Assembly (NCBI GenBank): GCA_021825295.1
Contig: JAKAHV010000033.1
Span: forward strand, 1-36,326
Length of the DNA stretch: 36,326 nt
Origin: Nitrospirota bacterium
GTDB lineage: Bacteria > Nitrospirota > Thermodesulfovibrionia > Thermodesulfovibrionales > JdFR-88
Reading direction: 5' to 3'
Positions 1-7,474 of the stretch are shown here, in pieces. The translations under genes and the position numbers were made by a program. How positions within the stretch are numbered: position 1 is the stretch's first letter; every line of letters begins with the position of its first letter. Under the pieces are notes generated by a model, which worked only from the letters and a program-made list of their open reading frames with translations, ran no database searches and was not told the DNA's origin.

Positions 1-39
1 CCAGTATTTACGCCTTTCAATCCGTTCTGATTTTTCCAT
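1..39 (-). CDS. Start of an unidentified gene, cut by the window edge
   Basis: Only the first 13 codons (MEKSERIERRKYW) are inside the window. The start is credible because a consensus AGGAGG ribosome-binding site (complement of 47-52) lies 7 nt before the ATG at 39-37. The gene is transcribed leftward, divergent from the toxin-antitoxin pair. Too little protein is visible to name a family. The charged N-terminus hints at a cytoplasmic protein, but that is a guess. Confidence 0.5.
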   Translation of the reverse strand, partial: MEKSERIERRKYW

Positions 40-103
40 GCCCGCGCCTCCTTCTGTTTTGTTATTCAGAAGTAGGATGGCATGGCTGGGCACTTCAGCG
101 GAA

Positions 104-132
104 GATGTACTTTACTTGACGCTTACGGTCAA
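104..132 (-). promoter_or_regulatory. Possible leftward promoter with inverted repeat
   Basis: On the minus strand a TTGACC hexamer (127-132) is followed after 17 nt by TACATC (104-109), a -35/-10 pair with a weak -10. The -35 is one arm of an inverted repeat TTGAC-N7-GTCAA (116-132), which could bind a dimeric repressor. It would serve the partial gene that starts at 39. Only the spacing and the symmetry support this. Confidence 0.3.
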
Positions 133-156
133 TCCGGAGCGCCAGCCGTACCAGCA

Positions 157-192
157 TTGACAAAAAAGTAAGATTTTCTTATAGTAAGAAAA
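157..192 (+). promoter_or_regulatory. Promoter and operator of the toxin-antitoxin pair
   Basis: A consensus -35 TTGACA (157-162), a 17-nt spacer and a -10 TATAGT (180-185) form a strong sigma-70 promoter about 20 nt before the antitoxin start. A perfect inverted repeat, TTTTCTTATAGTAAGAAAA (174-192, 8-bp arms around TAG), covers the -10 box. That is where an AbrB/MazE-type antitoxin would be expected to bind to repress its own operon. The promoter is read directly from the sequence; autoregulation is inferred from the family. Confidence 0.75.
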
Positions 193-204
193 AGGAGGCG
201 GTTT

Positions 205-477
205 ATGAAGACAGTCACGGTATCAGCAAAAGGGCAGATAGCCCTGCCCAAAGAGATCAGGAAAGCTCTGCATATAGAGACCGGATCCCGTCTCACAACT
301 GTTATAAAAGACGGCAAATTGATACTTGAGCCCGCGGTTTCCGTGCCCAGGTCCCAGGCGTGGTATTGGACCCCCGAGTGGCAGGCAAAAGTAAGTGCGG
401 CAATGAAGGCAATAGAGGAAGGGGATTTTGAGGCGTTCAAGTCCGGGAAAGAGGTGAAAAAGCGCATTGGCGCGTAA
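205..477 (+). CDS. AbrB/MazE-type antitoxin
   Basis: This 90-residue protein opens with a SpoVT/AbrB swapped-hairpin domain (about residues 1-45). The first residues, MKTVTVSAKGQIALPKEIR, match the family pattern of beta strand, KGQ turn and P-x-E/D-I-R. The C-terminal half is charged and probably wraps the toxin. An AGGAGG site lies 6-7 nt upstream. It overlaps the following toxin gene by 11 nt, the usual arrangement for a translationally coupled toxin-antitoxin pair. Expected role: neutralise the downstream toxin and repress the operon through the palindrome over its promoter. On a mobile element such pairs usually act in stabilisation. The family call is firm; the exact subfamily is not. 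Confidence 0.85.
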   Translation: MKTVTVSAKGQIALPKEIRKALHIETGSRLTTVIKDGKLILEPAVSVPRSQAWYWTPEWQAKVSAAMKAIEEGDFEAFKSGKEVKKRIGA

Positions 478-727
478 TATCATACTGCCCGCCCCCGTCC
501 TTAAGGATTTATCCAAGCTCTCCAAGGAAATCAAGCTTAAGTTCCTCAATCAGCTGGAGATGCTTTTAAAGAACCCGTCGTATCCTTCTCTCCGCAACGA
601 AAAACTGGAGGGGACTGATGCTTGGGCATTTAGCATTAGCATGGGCTTCCGGGCCACATATATCTTTGTGGGAGAAAACATAGCCATTACTGCGGTAGGC
701 TCCCATAAGGACGTGTTGGGAAATTGA
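467..727 (+). CDS. RelE/ParE-superfamily toxin
   Basis: An 86-residue protein read from a TTG start (467-469) inside the end of the antitoxin gene. Size, helix-rich first half (leucine/lysine-rich), and the pattern RNEKLEGTDAWAFSISMGFRATYIF, interrupted here only for description as R-x(8)-W-x-F-x(4)-G-F-R, match RelE-like toxins with a core of beta strands carrying Arg. Such toxins are usually ribosome-dependent mRNA interferases, and some poison gyrase. Which applies cannot be told from sequence. Its partner is AbrB-type rather than RelB-type, a mixed pairing known from other genomes. No terminator is obvious downstream. Confidence 0.75.
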   Translation: MARNIILPAPVLKDLSKLSKEIKLKFLNQLEMLLKNPSYPSLRNEKLEGTDAWAFSISMGFRATYIFVGENIAITAVGSHKDVLGN

Positions 728-824
728 CCGGACATTTCTACTTTGCCTTGACAAGCCCAAAAAATTCTTGACAGTTAGCTTCAGCTTGTGGTAATCCAGT
801 ATCAGAAGGAAAAGGACAGGAAAA

Positions 825-986
825 ATGACGACAACGCTCATAATAATCGGAATCTTCGCGGGTTTCTTCTTCCTGGTCGTCAGGCCGCTACAGAAGAAAA
901 CCGGAAAATGTGATTTTGAGCTAAAAGAAGACACGGCAGTCTATCCTTCTGTCGAAGCCAAGATTCATCAAGATTACACGAAATAA
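825..986 (+). CDS. Small single-pass membrane protein, function unknown
   Basis: A 53-residue reading frame starts at ATG 825 after a purine-rich AGGACAGGA site. Residues 4-19 (LIIIGIFAGFFFLVV, starting at position 5) form one strongly hydrophobic segment, followed by a basic patch RPLQKK and a charged soluble tail ending in HQDYTK. It is convergent with traG, whose stop lies 14 nt away. In F-type systems entry-exclusion proteins lie just after traG, but they are longer and in the same orientation, so that role is only a weak possibility. The hydrophobic segment and start signal support a real gene; no homologue is recognised. Confidence 0.4.
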   Translation: MTTTLIIIGIFAGFFFLVVRPLQKKTGKCDFELKEDTAVYPSVEAKIHQDYTK

Positions 987-999
987 TTAAGACTGCCCC

Positions 1000-3900
1000 T
1001 TACTGCGAATCAATGTCTCCTCTTGCGTCGTCCTTTATAATAGGATTCTCCGGTATATTTGCCGAATCCAACTTCTTTTTGGCACCTTCTAATGCCGCTC
1101 CCACAGAGCTGACTCCATATTTGATAGGGCTGTTTGCCTCAACATTTTTTTGGAAGGCAATTGTGTAGGCTTGCAAATCGTTTGATAGAAGATTTTCTGT
1201 TTCTTTCCAAGAAAGCCCTTCTTCCCTTGCTTTAGCAATATCCCTTCTGGCGATAGTTTCATATTCTTGTGCTATCAAGTTCGTCTTTTCCTGATCGGTT
1301 CTTTGTCCTCCGATTGACCCTGAAGCCCCCATATTAGCTTTGAAAATTAGCCCTCCTCCAGCGCCGACGGAAAGTTGAGCTTCGCCCCTGGTGTAGTCAA
1401 AAGAAACCCCATCTCTTGCCGCGAACTCGTTAGCCGCTTTTGCGAGAGGCGCCACAAGCGCCGCCATCTCTGCGTCTTGCGCTGCGCCATTTAGATACGG
1501 GTTCGTGACCTGGTGGACGAGGGCGTGATCCCCTTTCAGGGCCATCTGGAAGGCGGTTGAATCTATTATCGTGCCCGCGCCTATCTGCCTCTCGTTGACG
1601 TCGTAATCTATCGCCTTGTCCCCTGTCTCAACCCTGGTTCCCATCTGCACCTTATCAAGCGCCTTTGTGACATGCTCCCAGCCTTTCTGCCCCAAAGAGA
1701 AGTCCTTCCAGGTGGTGTCCCCGCCTGCCTTGGCGCTCATCGAGACGACGTTTCCGTCCTTGTCCCTGGTTATATTGAGGTCCGCCCCGTTTTCTTTGGC
1801 AGCGATCGCCAGGAGTCCCTTGGAGGCGGAGACCAGGCCATCGGCCCTGAGCTCGCCCGCGAACTCCTTCAGCTCCCCGGAGGTCATGGCCACGTGCTCA
1901 AAGCCGCCCTTAGTGAGCCTGGATACGTCCAAGGCCTCATTCGAAGCCCCGCCTTCACCTGTTGCCAGGGTGATGGCGCCGTCCTCCGTCCTCGCCATCG
2001 TGACCCTTTCCCCCGCCTGAAAACGCGCAGCCAGGCCCTGGGCCTCCATCTTCTGGTTTAGCCAGTCCGCCCGCTTCTGGTCAAGGGTCCAGGCCACCTG
2101 CGACTCGGATGCCTCGTGGGCCTCGTATATGCCCTTAAAATCCTCCCTGCTTCCGGCATAGCCCGCGGACTTGGCGAACTGGTACGTCTGCTCGAACCTG
2201 GCGGCCCCGCTTAAGCCCTTGTTGGCCTCGGCAAAGAGCTGTTCCTTCCTCCCCACAGTGCCCTGGACGAGCCCGAAGGCCTCTCCGCCAAGAGCCTCCC
2301 GGTCGCCAAGGACCTTTCCTATCTCCGATGAAGCCTGATCGAATGAGACGCCCTTGTCCTTAGCGTAGGAATCTATCACCTGGGCCGCCTGGGCGTAATT
2401 CTTTGTCGCTAGTGCGCCGGCAAAGGCCGCCACCCCGCCGTAGCCGTCAGCCGCTGTCTTGAACCTCTGGGCATCTGTAATCTTTCTTGTTTGCTCAGTG
2501 GTAGAGGCCCCTAGGACATTATCCAGGCTGTACCCCCCACGGGCCAACCCCACGGAAGAGGCAGGGTTCATGCCGCCCGCGGCCAGAAACTCGCTCATCT
2601 CTTTGGGAGAGGCCCCCGGGTGCGCGGCCATATATTCCCCCGAGGCCGTCGAAAGCAATTCTCCTCCGCCGATGCTCTTTGTTTTCTGCATAAAGCTCGA
2701 ATCCATTATGTCCCTTAGGTCCTGGTTCCCATAGGCCATGGTTGTCGCGGCGCCGCTTACTTGCCCGGAGAGCTCGCCCCCGTGGGTTTTGGGGTCTACT
2801 TCCATCTGCCCGGCAGCCGCCCCACCGGACTGGGCCGCAGCCGTGAGACCCCCTGCCAGGTGGGCGAGCGCGGAGCCTCCGAACCTGACCAGCATGCCAG
2901 TGATAACGGTCGCAAACATGAGGGCGCCCCACCTGAGATTGCCGAAGGCCGCGAGGGTCTTCAGTCCGGAAGTGGCAAAGGAGTTGATTGCGACCTGGCC
3001 GATATTGTATTGCCGGAGCTGCTGGACCACATGGGCGGCGTAGTCCATCGCGAAGCTATGGACCACCGCATCGATCACCGCCCACGTGGTAAGCCAGATG
3101 AACATGCCTGCGACAAGGGAAATCACCTTGCCAAATAGCGGAGTGGGAAGAAACATTATGAGGAAAGGCAGTATTCCTATGGCAACGGCCGTCATTGCGG
3201 CCATAAGGACGGGTATCCAGGTATTGCCCGCGATGCCAGAGGACTCCATGGCGGTGCCGGTCTGTTTCGAGGCCAGCACCTGTATAGCCTGATCCGGGGA
3301 GGCGTTCATGAGCGTCTGCGAAATCGCTTGCGCGAAGGTGGTCTGTCTCCGCAAATTATAGGCTGTATATGACGATCCCCATATCCACTGTGAGGTATCG
3401 GTTGCCAGCGACTTGCACTGCTGGAGTTCGGCCGGGATGGTTGGATCGTACCCGGACTGGGCGCAGATGTTGTTTATATCGCCGTCGAAGGTGGCGTCAG
3501 GGCCGATAGCGTTTTCTATCGCGGTCCACGCGTCCTGGCAGGTCATGGTGGTCCCCTGGGAATCGCCGACTGAATAGAAGACCGTATCTATCGCCGGGTT
3601 GGCCGCCTCCGCGAAGAGCGGCGTGTCGTCCGTGTTGTTTGCAAGTTCGTCAACCGTGAGGGTCGTCCCCGGCCTCTGGAGCTCGAACACGAGGCAGTCC
3701 TTCGTGTACTGCTGGAGAGACGCCTGGAGCCAGTCCGGGATGAGAAGCGGCTGCTGGCCGATATTTTGGAGGATGTTGAAGCCCATCCCCCCGGCGTTCT
3801 GCCGGTATCCCACCGGGTCCGAGGACGTTTCTATGATATCTATAAGGCCGTTTTGTATCTCGTTCAGGACCCCCGCCGCGGCCGCGATCCCCAGGGGGAT

Positions 3901-4272
3901 GCCGCTTACCTCAACCGGGCCCTCGTTCAGCACTGGGTCGTATATCATAAGGCTGTCCGTTGGCACAACAAGCCCCAGGTAAAGGACTATCCCTATGCCA
4001 ACCGGGAGCGCCCAGGACAGGGGGCCGGCCTTGAGGCCGCCCAGGGCCTTCATGTAGAAAGAGAGGCCGGCGAAGAATATCCCCATCGAGATGATCGTGA
4101 AGAAAAGCGCCTTGTAGCCGCTATCGCTGAAGATGAGCGCCACCCTCTGCCAGGCCGGAAGCACCGCGTCGAAGCCACCATAGGTGTAATACTCCCAGGC
4201 CGCATGGGCGGGCGTAGGAAGGAACGCGAGCGCCATCCCGCAGATGAGCGCTATCTTGAACGGTCTTTTCAT
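1000..4272 (-). CDS. traG: TraG, mating-pair stabilisation protein
   Basis: A 1090-residue inner-membrane protein, somewhat longer than F TraG (about 940). It has a signal-like N-terminus, then several membrane segments (about residues 47-70, 85-105, 355-420 and 440-475), and a long Ala/Gly/Gln-rich periplasmic or cytoplasmic C-terminal part. In F-type systems the N-terminal half helps pilus assembly, and the C-terminal half acts in mating-pair stabilisation and is the target of entry exclusion. It is the last gene of the leftward tra operon, starting 3 nt after the traH stop. Its last ~130 codons (1000-1450) are visibly more AT-rich than the rest, suggesting a recombined 3' end. Family assignment rests on position, size and membrane layout. 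Confidence 0.85.
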   Translation of the reverse strand: MKRPFKIALICGMALAFLPTPAHAAWEYYTYGGFDAVLPAWQRVALIFSDSGYKALFFTIISMGIFFAGLSFYMKALGGLKAGPLSWALPVGIGIVLYLGLVVPTDSLMIYDPVLNEGPVEVSGIPLGIAAAAGVLNEIQNGLIDIIETSSDPVGYRQNAGGMGFNILQNIGQQPLLIPDWLQASLQQYTKDCLVFELQRPGTTLTVDELANNTDDTPLFAEAANPAIDTVFYSVGDSQGTTMTCQDAWTAIENAIGPDATFDGDINNICAQSGYDPTIPAELQQCKSLATDTSQWIWGSSYTAYNLRRQTTFAQAISQTLMNASPDQAIQVLASKQTGTAMESSGIAGNTWIPVLMAAMTAVAIGILPFLIMFLPTPLFGKVISLVAGMFIWLTTWAVIDAVVHSFAMDYAAHVVQQLRQYNIGQVAINSFATSGLKTLAAFGNLRWGALMFATVITGMLVRFGGSALAHLAGGLTAAAQSGGAAAGQMEVDPKTHGGELSGQVSGAATTMAYGNQDLRDIMDSSFMQKTKSIGGGELLSTASGEYMAAHPGASPKEMSEFLAAGGMNPASSVGLARGGYSLDNVLGASTTEQTRKITDAQRFKTAADGYGGVAAFAGALATKNYAQAAQVIDSYAKDKGVSFDQASSEIGKVLGDREALGGEAFGLVQGTVGRKEQLFAEANKGLSGAARFEQTYQFAKSAGYAGSREDFKGIYEAHEASESQVAWTLDQKRADWLNQKMEAQGLAARFQAGERVTMARTEDGAITLATGEGGASNEALDVSRLTKGGFEHVAMTSGELKEFAGELRADGLVSASKGLLAIAAKENGADLNITRDKDGNVVSMSAKAGGDTTWKDFSLGQKGWEHVTKALDKVQMGTRVETGDKAIDYDVNERQIGAGTIIDSTAFQMALKGDHALVHQVTNPYLNGAAQDAEMAALVAPLAKAANEFAARDGVSFDYTRGEAQLSVGAGGGLIFKANMGASGSIGGQRTDQEKTNLIAQEYETIARRDIAKAREEGLSWKETENLLSNDLQAYTIAFQKNVEANSPIKYGVSSVGAALEGAKKKLDSANIPENPIIKDDARGDIDSQ

Positions 4273-4275
4273 TGC

Positions 4276-5709
4276 TTAACCGCCGACCGCCCTCCTGGCC
4301 AGGGAGGGGCCGAACTTGTTGCTTAGGGCCTTGTAAGCCTGATTATCGAAATCCTGCATCCTGGCGACAAGCGTTTCCAGCGAGTTCAGCTTCGAGGCCC
4401 AGGCGACGTATTCATTTTCGATGTCCCTTTGCCGCGCGTTCAGCTCCTTCATGAATTTCTGCATCTCCCCAGGCGCGCCGGAAAGGTCTATCTTGCAGGT
4501 GGACTCCTTAGCAGTGGGCAGGGCGCCCGGCTGGTCGGTATAAATCATATAGCCGTTATTCACCACGGCTTCCGCTTCGTAGTAAAGGTCTCTCATCATG
4601 GCGAAAGCGTAAGCCCTGGCGGCCACATCAGCCATTTGCGAGGTCATCGAACTCTCCTGCCCTGTGTTGATCGCGTATTTCAGGATAAGCTTTATTGGAA
4701 GGGGTATTTCCTGCAGGAAATTCACTTGGTCTGTATTGAGAGCGAATTTGTCCTTCATCTCCACGGTAATGTTATTCATCATATTTGAGGCCCACTGGAC
4801 AAGGTTTCTGTTTGCGTCCGTTATCGGCTGGCAGGACGAGGGCCCCGAGGCGTTCTCGGCCTGAGCGTTTCCATCGATCAGGTTGTCCACGGTCTTGTTC
4901 TTGTTTTGGGGACATGGGGGTATATAGGTTGCGAAGTACACACCGTTTGGCGTGTTTTGGAGCGCCACGTCGCCCAAAAATCCCCGCATGAGATTTATGT
5001 AGTCCTGGGAGGCACCGAACTTCGCCCCCAGGTGATCCAGGACGGAGCCCGTGGTCGCGAAGATGTCCTTCACGTCCTTCGGGCAGCCCGCATATGCCCC
5101 GCTCATGTTGGTCGTGGGCTCGTCGTTGTTGGCCGCGGTCTCCTTTTTCACGTCCTGCCAGAGGCTCGTGATCCCGGAGCTCTGCTCGAAGTCCGCGAGG
5201 GCGGACTCGTACTGGGCCGGCATATGGCCGCCTTCAAGCGGGCTTGCTATTGTGGCCACCAGGGCCTTCGAGGCCTTGCAGTCGTCAAGCTGAAGATTAT
5301 TCAGCTTGTCTATGATATTTTCAAACTTGCCCAGGGTCGTGGAGCACTGGGAGCAAAGCGTATTTAGCGCTATGTCGAAGGCGATGGCCGGCGCGGACTG
5401 GAGCATGCTCTGCAGTTTCTGGACAAGGTAGTTGAAATTCAGAAACGAAAATCCGCCCATGAAGGCGTCTATCCCGCCGCAGCCTGCCTTGAACTTTGGC
5501 GGCTCAATCGAAAAAAGATAGTCCTGCCCCTGGTACCACCTTGCGTCGAAGCTGCCCGCCGTGAAATATCCTCTCTTCTGCCCTTCCAGGTAGTCCGGAG
5601 AGGAGACCGTCTTTTGCTGGAGCCAGTCGTCTACCCAGCCCGCGTAAGCGCCGCCTGTAAATGTAATGGTTATCGAAACAAGCAAAACAAGCGCAATGAT
5701 TCTTTTCAA
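4276..5709 (-). CDS. traH: TraH, pilus assembly protein
   Basis: A 477-residue exported protein. I place the start at TTG 5709-5707 because an AGGAGG lies 6 nt upstream and a clean signal peptide follows (LKRIIALVLLVSITITFTGG to AYAG). The mature N-terminus W-V-D-D-W, the GCGGID and LCSQC cysteine motifs, and the C-terminal coiled-coil region (about residues 420-460) are typical of TraH. In F-type systems TraH is a periplasmic component needed for pilus extension, working with TraF and TraW. The TTG start overlaps the stop codon of the Sec-TraF frame (TTGA), which couples translation of traH to readthrough of the upstream UGA. Confidence 0.9.
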   Translation of the reverse strand: MKRIIALVLLVSITITFTGGAYAGWVDDWLQQKTVSSPDYLEGQKRGYFTAGSFDARWYQGQDYLFSIEPPKFKAGCGGIDAFMGGFSFLNFNYLVQKLQSMLQSAPAIAFDIALNTLCSQCSTTLGKFENIIDKLNNLQLDDCKASKALVATIASPLEGGHMPAQYESALADFEQSSGITSLWQDVKKETAANNDEPTTNMSGAYAGCPKDVKDIFATTGSVLDHLGAKFGASQDYINLMRGFLGDVALQNTPNGVYFATYIPPCPQNKNKTVDNLIDGNAQAENASGPSSCQPITDANRNLVQWASNMMNNITVEMKDKFALNTDQVNFLQEIPLPIKLILKYAINTGQESSMTSQMADVAARAYAFAMMRDLYYEAEAVVNNGYMIYTDQPGALPTAKESTCKIDLSGAPGEMQKFMKELNARQRDIENEYVAWASKLNSLETLVARMQDFDNQAYKALSNKFGPSLARRAVGG

Positions 5710-6575
5710 TTTCCACCTCCTGAAGGAGATCCCGTGTCGAATCCCTGCCCTTTTTGAAACTCGTAGAGGCTCCAATTCTCTGGCGTGGTCTCGCCGTTTA
5801 AAAACCTTATGCCCCTGTAAAGCTTCTGCTCCATATCCTCAAGTGTCGTGACCCCCGTTGAAACGGGAATATATCCCTCATTTCCCTTTTTTATCAGGAT
5901 GAGCGAGGGGGTTGTGTCGACGCCAAGCCTCGCTGCAAGTGTTGGATTCTGGCCCAGCTCGATCCCTTTTATCTGCCAGCCGTATTTTTGGACGAAATAT
6001 TGCAGGATCCCGTCCTGCGCCCTACAGTAGGGTCAGGTGGGCGAGTAGAAATAAAGAAGCGCAAAATCGTCCCTCGCGGCCTCGATCGTGCTTTCCACCT
6101 CGGAAAATTCCTGCCTGGCCATGGCGTTCCTCCCCGGGGCGGCAACCGGGTAGTCCTTTGCAGTCGATAGCCCCGGGTACTTCTGCCAGACGTAGGCTGC
6201 GGTATTGGCGAAAGAAAGGGCCTTTCTTCTTACGATATCGAGGACAACATAGTAGTTTTTCACATTCTGCTCGGTCGGATACTGGACGGCCTTATCGAGG
6301 AAGGCATTTAAAAGCGCCCGCAACTGTGGCGTCGGCATGTTCCAGAGCTGCTTCATCGCATAGTCCTTTAGTGTTGGGACCGGCGCAGCTGTCGTCTTCT
6401 CTTTAACCTTCTTGTTTTTTGCTTTCACCGGTTCCTTTTCATACCACCACCAGCCGCGCTTCGCGCCAAGGTTGGCCGGGCTGCCGGCGTCCGCGGCGGC
6501 AATGCCGCATTCAAACGCAGGTAAAATCACCAAAAGAAGAAGGCTAAAAAATTGGATAAGCGCGCGCTTCGACAT
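5706..6575 (-). CDS. traF: TraF, thioredoxin-type, with predicted selenocysteine
   Basis: Periplasmic thioredoxin-fold TraF of the F-type pilus assembly system. The start ATG (6575-6573) follows AGGAAG; residues 1-27 are a signal peptide; about 60-160 is the helical TraF N-terminal part with the typical WW-x-Y start. The frame meets one TGA at 6033-6035, codon 181, in the context F-Y-S-P-T-[TGA]-P-Y-C. Translated as selenocysteine it continues 108 residues to a TGA at 5706-5708, giving 289 residues, with C184 and a cis-proline motif D-T-T-P-S-L (P223). The family normally has Cys at position 181. A SECIS-like hairpin follows the TGA. Homology on both sides of the TGA and exact replacement of the redox Cys argue against a pseudogene. 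Without Sec machinery only a 180-residue fragment would be made. No sel genes are in the window. Confidence 0.9.
6002..6035 (-). promoter_or_regulatory. Candidate bacterial SECIS element after the Sec codon
   Basis: Reading the mRNA from the UGA (6035-6033), a hairpin follows with a perfect 6-bp stem GCAGGA/UCCUGC (6013-6018 pairing 6002-6007) and a 5-nt loop CGGGA, whose loop lies 21-25 nt after the UGA. Bacterial SECIS elements are small stem-loops within the coding frame, about 16-37 nt after the UGA, with a G near the start of the apical loop for SelB binding; E. coli fdhF has a similar GCAGGUCUGC top. A second short hairpin, CCCUA/UAGGG (6020-6032), lies between and may be a lower stem or a competing fold. 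The pairing is seen; SelB recognition is inferred. Confidence 0.7.
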
Positions 6576-7032
6576 CTTTCTTCCTCAGTAGCCCCCAATA
6601 CCTGCTGTCATAGCTGTCCTTGTTGCTACCGGAGACGAAGCAGAACCCGGTTGGGATGATCCCGTTGTAGACAAAATTCTGGAGCCTTTCTCCAGTGAAG
6701 CTAAAATCCTTGGCCCTGCCCAGGTAGTCATTTCCATCGCAAAAGTAATCCTTTCCCTTTTCAGTGAGCATCTCGCCTTCATCGCAGGTCACTTTCTTAA
6801 TGAGCGTTTTGCCGTTTATATATGGGTCTATATGCTCGACTCGGAATACCACGTAATCGCCCTTGCTAACTCTGTCTGGATGCCTTATAACAAAAAAGAG
6901 CATGTGCCGGATCGAAGGCGATGGGTTTACCGTCAATCTGCCAGGTATCTGGGCCCCAGCCAGCGCAAGCGACAGCACAAGGAGCAGCGCCTTCCAGTTC
7001 AAATCAGTTAGGAAGCTTTTGCTGTTCGGCAT
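6544..7032 (-). CDS. S26-family peptidase of the TraF/TrhF type
   Basis: A 162-residue membrane-anchored signal-peptidase-like protein. Residues 13-30 form an N-terminal membrane segment. The catalytic Ser is probably S40 in N-P-S-P-S-I-R, and the general-base Lys is K79 or K80 in K-T-L-I-K-K-V. C-terminal GIIPTGFCFVSG and the S-R-Y-W-G motif are typical of S26 peptidases. In RP4, TraF cleaves and cyclises the pilin, and in related conjugation systems S26 proteins process pilin or other Tra proteins, so the nearby TraA pilin is a likely substrate. The usual proline and glycine after the catalytic serine are missing here (S-I-R-H-M). It overlaps trbI by 29 nt and Sec-traF by 32 nt. It should not be confused with the thioredoxin-type TraF next to it. 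Confidence 0.8.
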   Translation of the reverse strand: MPNSKSFLTDLNWKALLLVLSLALAGAQIPGRLTVNPSPSIRHMLFFVIRHPDRVSKGDYVVFRVEHIDPYINGKTLIKKVTCDEGEMLTEKGKDYFCDGNDYLGRAKDFSFTGERLQNFVYNGIIPTGFCFVSGSNKDSYDSRYWGLLRKKDVEARAYPIF

Positions 7033-7390
7033 TTTTGATTACGGCGTCCCCCATGATCGCCACGCGGTTTTTGGGAATGCTCTTCACGGCCGCTTCGAGC
7101 TTGTCGATATTGGCCTGGAACTGCTCGTCCGTGAGCTTTCCCTGCAAATAGAGGTCCCTCTGCTTTACAATGTAGCCCTTTACGTCCACTGCGATTATCT
7201 TCTGGGCGAAGTACCTGTCATAGACAAAGACGGAACTGGCTGACATAAGCACCGAAATAAGCAGGCTTATGGCGGCCACGGCCAGCCAGGAGATAGATTC
7301 CACCCCCCTGGCTGTTACAATCTCTGCGGCCTGCGGCCCATCGCCTTTCTTTCCTTGATCTTCCATATCTGAAGCAGATTCCTCTGGCAA
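7004..7390 (-). CDS. trbI: TrbI-like protein of F-type conjugation
   Basis: A 128-residue protein with a soluble acidic N-terminus, one membrane segment (about residues 33-56, WLAVAAISLLISVLMSASSV) and a periplasmic helical domain. The start is TTG 7390-7388, preceded by AAGGAGG at 7 nt. Length and layout match F TrbI (128 residues), an inner-membrane protein that influences pilus retraction. Sequence similarity in this family is low, so the call rests on size, topology and its place between trbC and the S26 peptidase. The 84-nt gap before it is the largest in this part of the operon and holds a copy of the shared 27-nt motif. Confidence 0.65.
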   Translation of the reverse strand: MPEESASDMEDQGKKGDGPQAAEIVTARGVESISWLAVAAISLLISVLMSASSVFVYDRYFAQKIIAVDVKGYIVKQRDLYLQGKLTDEQFQANIDKLEAAVKSIPKNRVAIMGDAVIKNAEQQKLPN

Positions 7391-7444
7391 TTCCCTTCCT
7401 CCTTTTTTGCCTGCGTCTGACTGCGTTTTTGCAAACAGGCCCCT

Positions 7445-7471
7445 TCTGTAGTAAATAGCGCCAGGGGCAAC
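7445..7471 (-). promoter_or_regulatory. Shared 27-nt regulatory motif, copy C (before trbI)
   Basis: On the minus strand this reads GTTGCCC, N2, GGCG, N4, T, N2, CT, N2, AGA, the same ungapped pattern as the copies at 21611-21637 and 35497-35523. It ends 55 nt before the trbI TTG start. A perfect 16-nt palindrome, CTTTTACAAGTAAAAG on the minus strand (7472-7487), abuts it and covers the trbC stop codon. It could be an internal promoter or operator that boosts or tunes the distal tra genes. Confidence 0.5.
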
Positions 7472-7474
7472 CTT

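Noticed and set aside
129-549. Minus-strand reading frames opposite the toxin-antitoxin genes
   Set aside because: They have no ribosome-binding site or family features and lie antisense to clear genes on the plus strand.
773-800. Sigma-70 promoter before the small ORF at 825
   Set aside because: TTGACA hexamers are present, but no acceptable -10 box lies at 16-18 nt.
2738-5367. Long plus-strand frames within traG and traH
   Set aside because: They are antisense shadows of G+C-rich coding sequence, with low-complexity Pro/Arg/Ser content and no start signals.
6033-6575. Truncated TraF pseudogene ending at the TGA
   Set aside because: Coding sequence continues intact for 108 codons with thioredoxin features, the TGA is exactly at the redox Cys, and a SECIS-like hairpin follows; decay would not be so precise.
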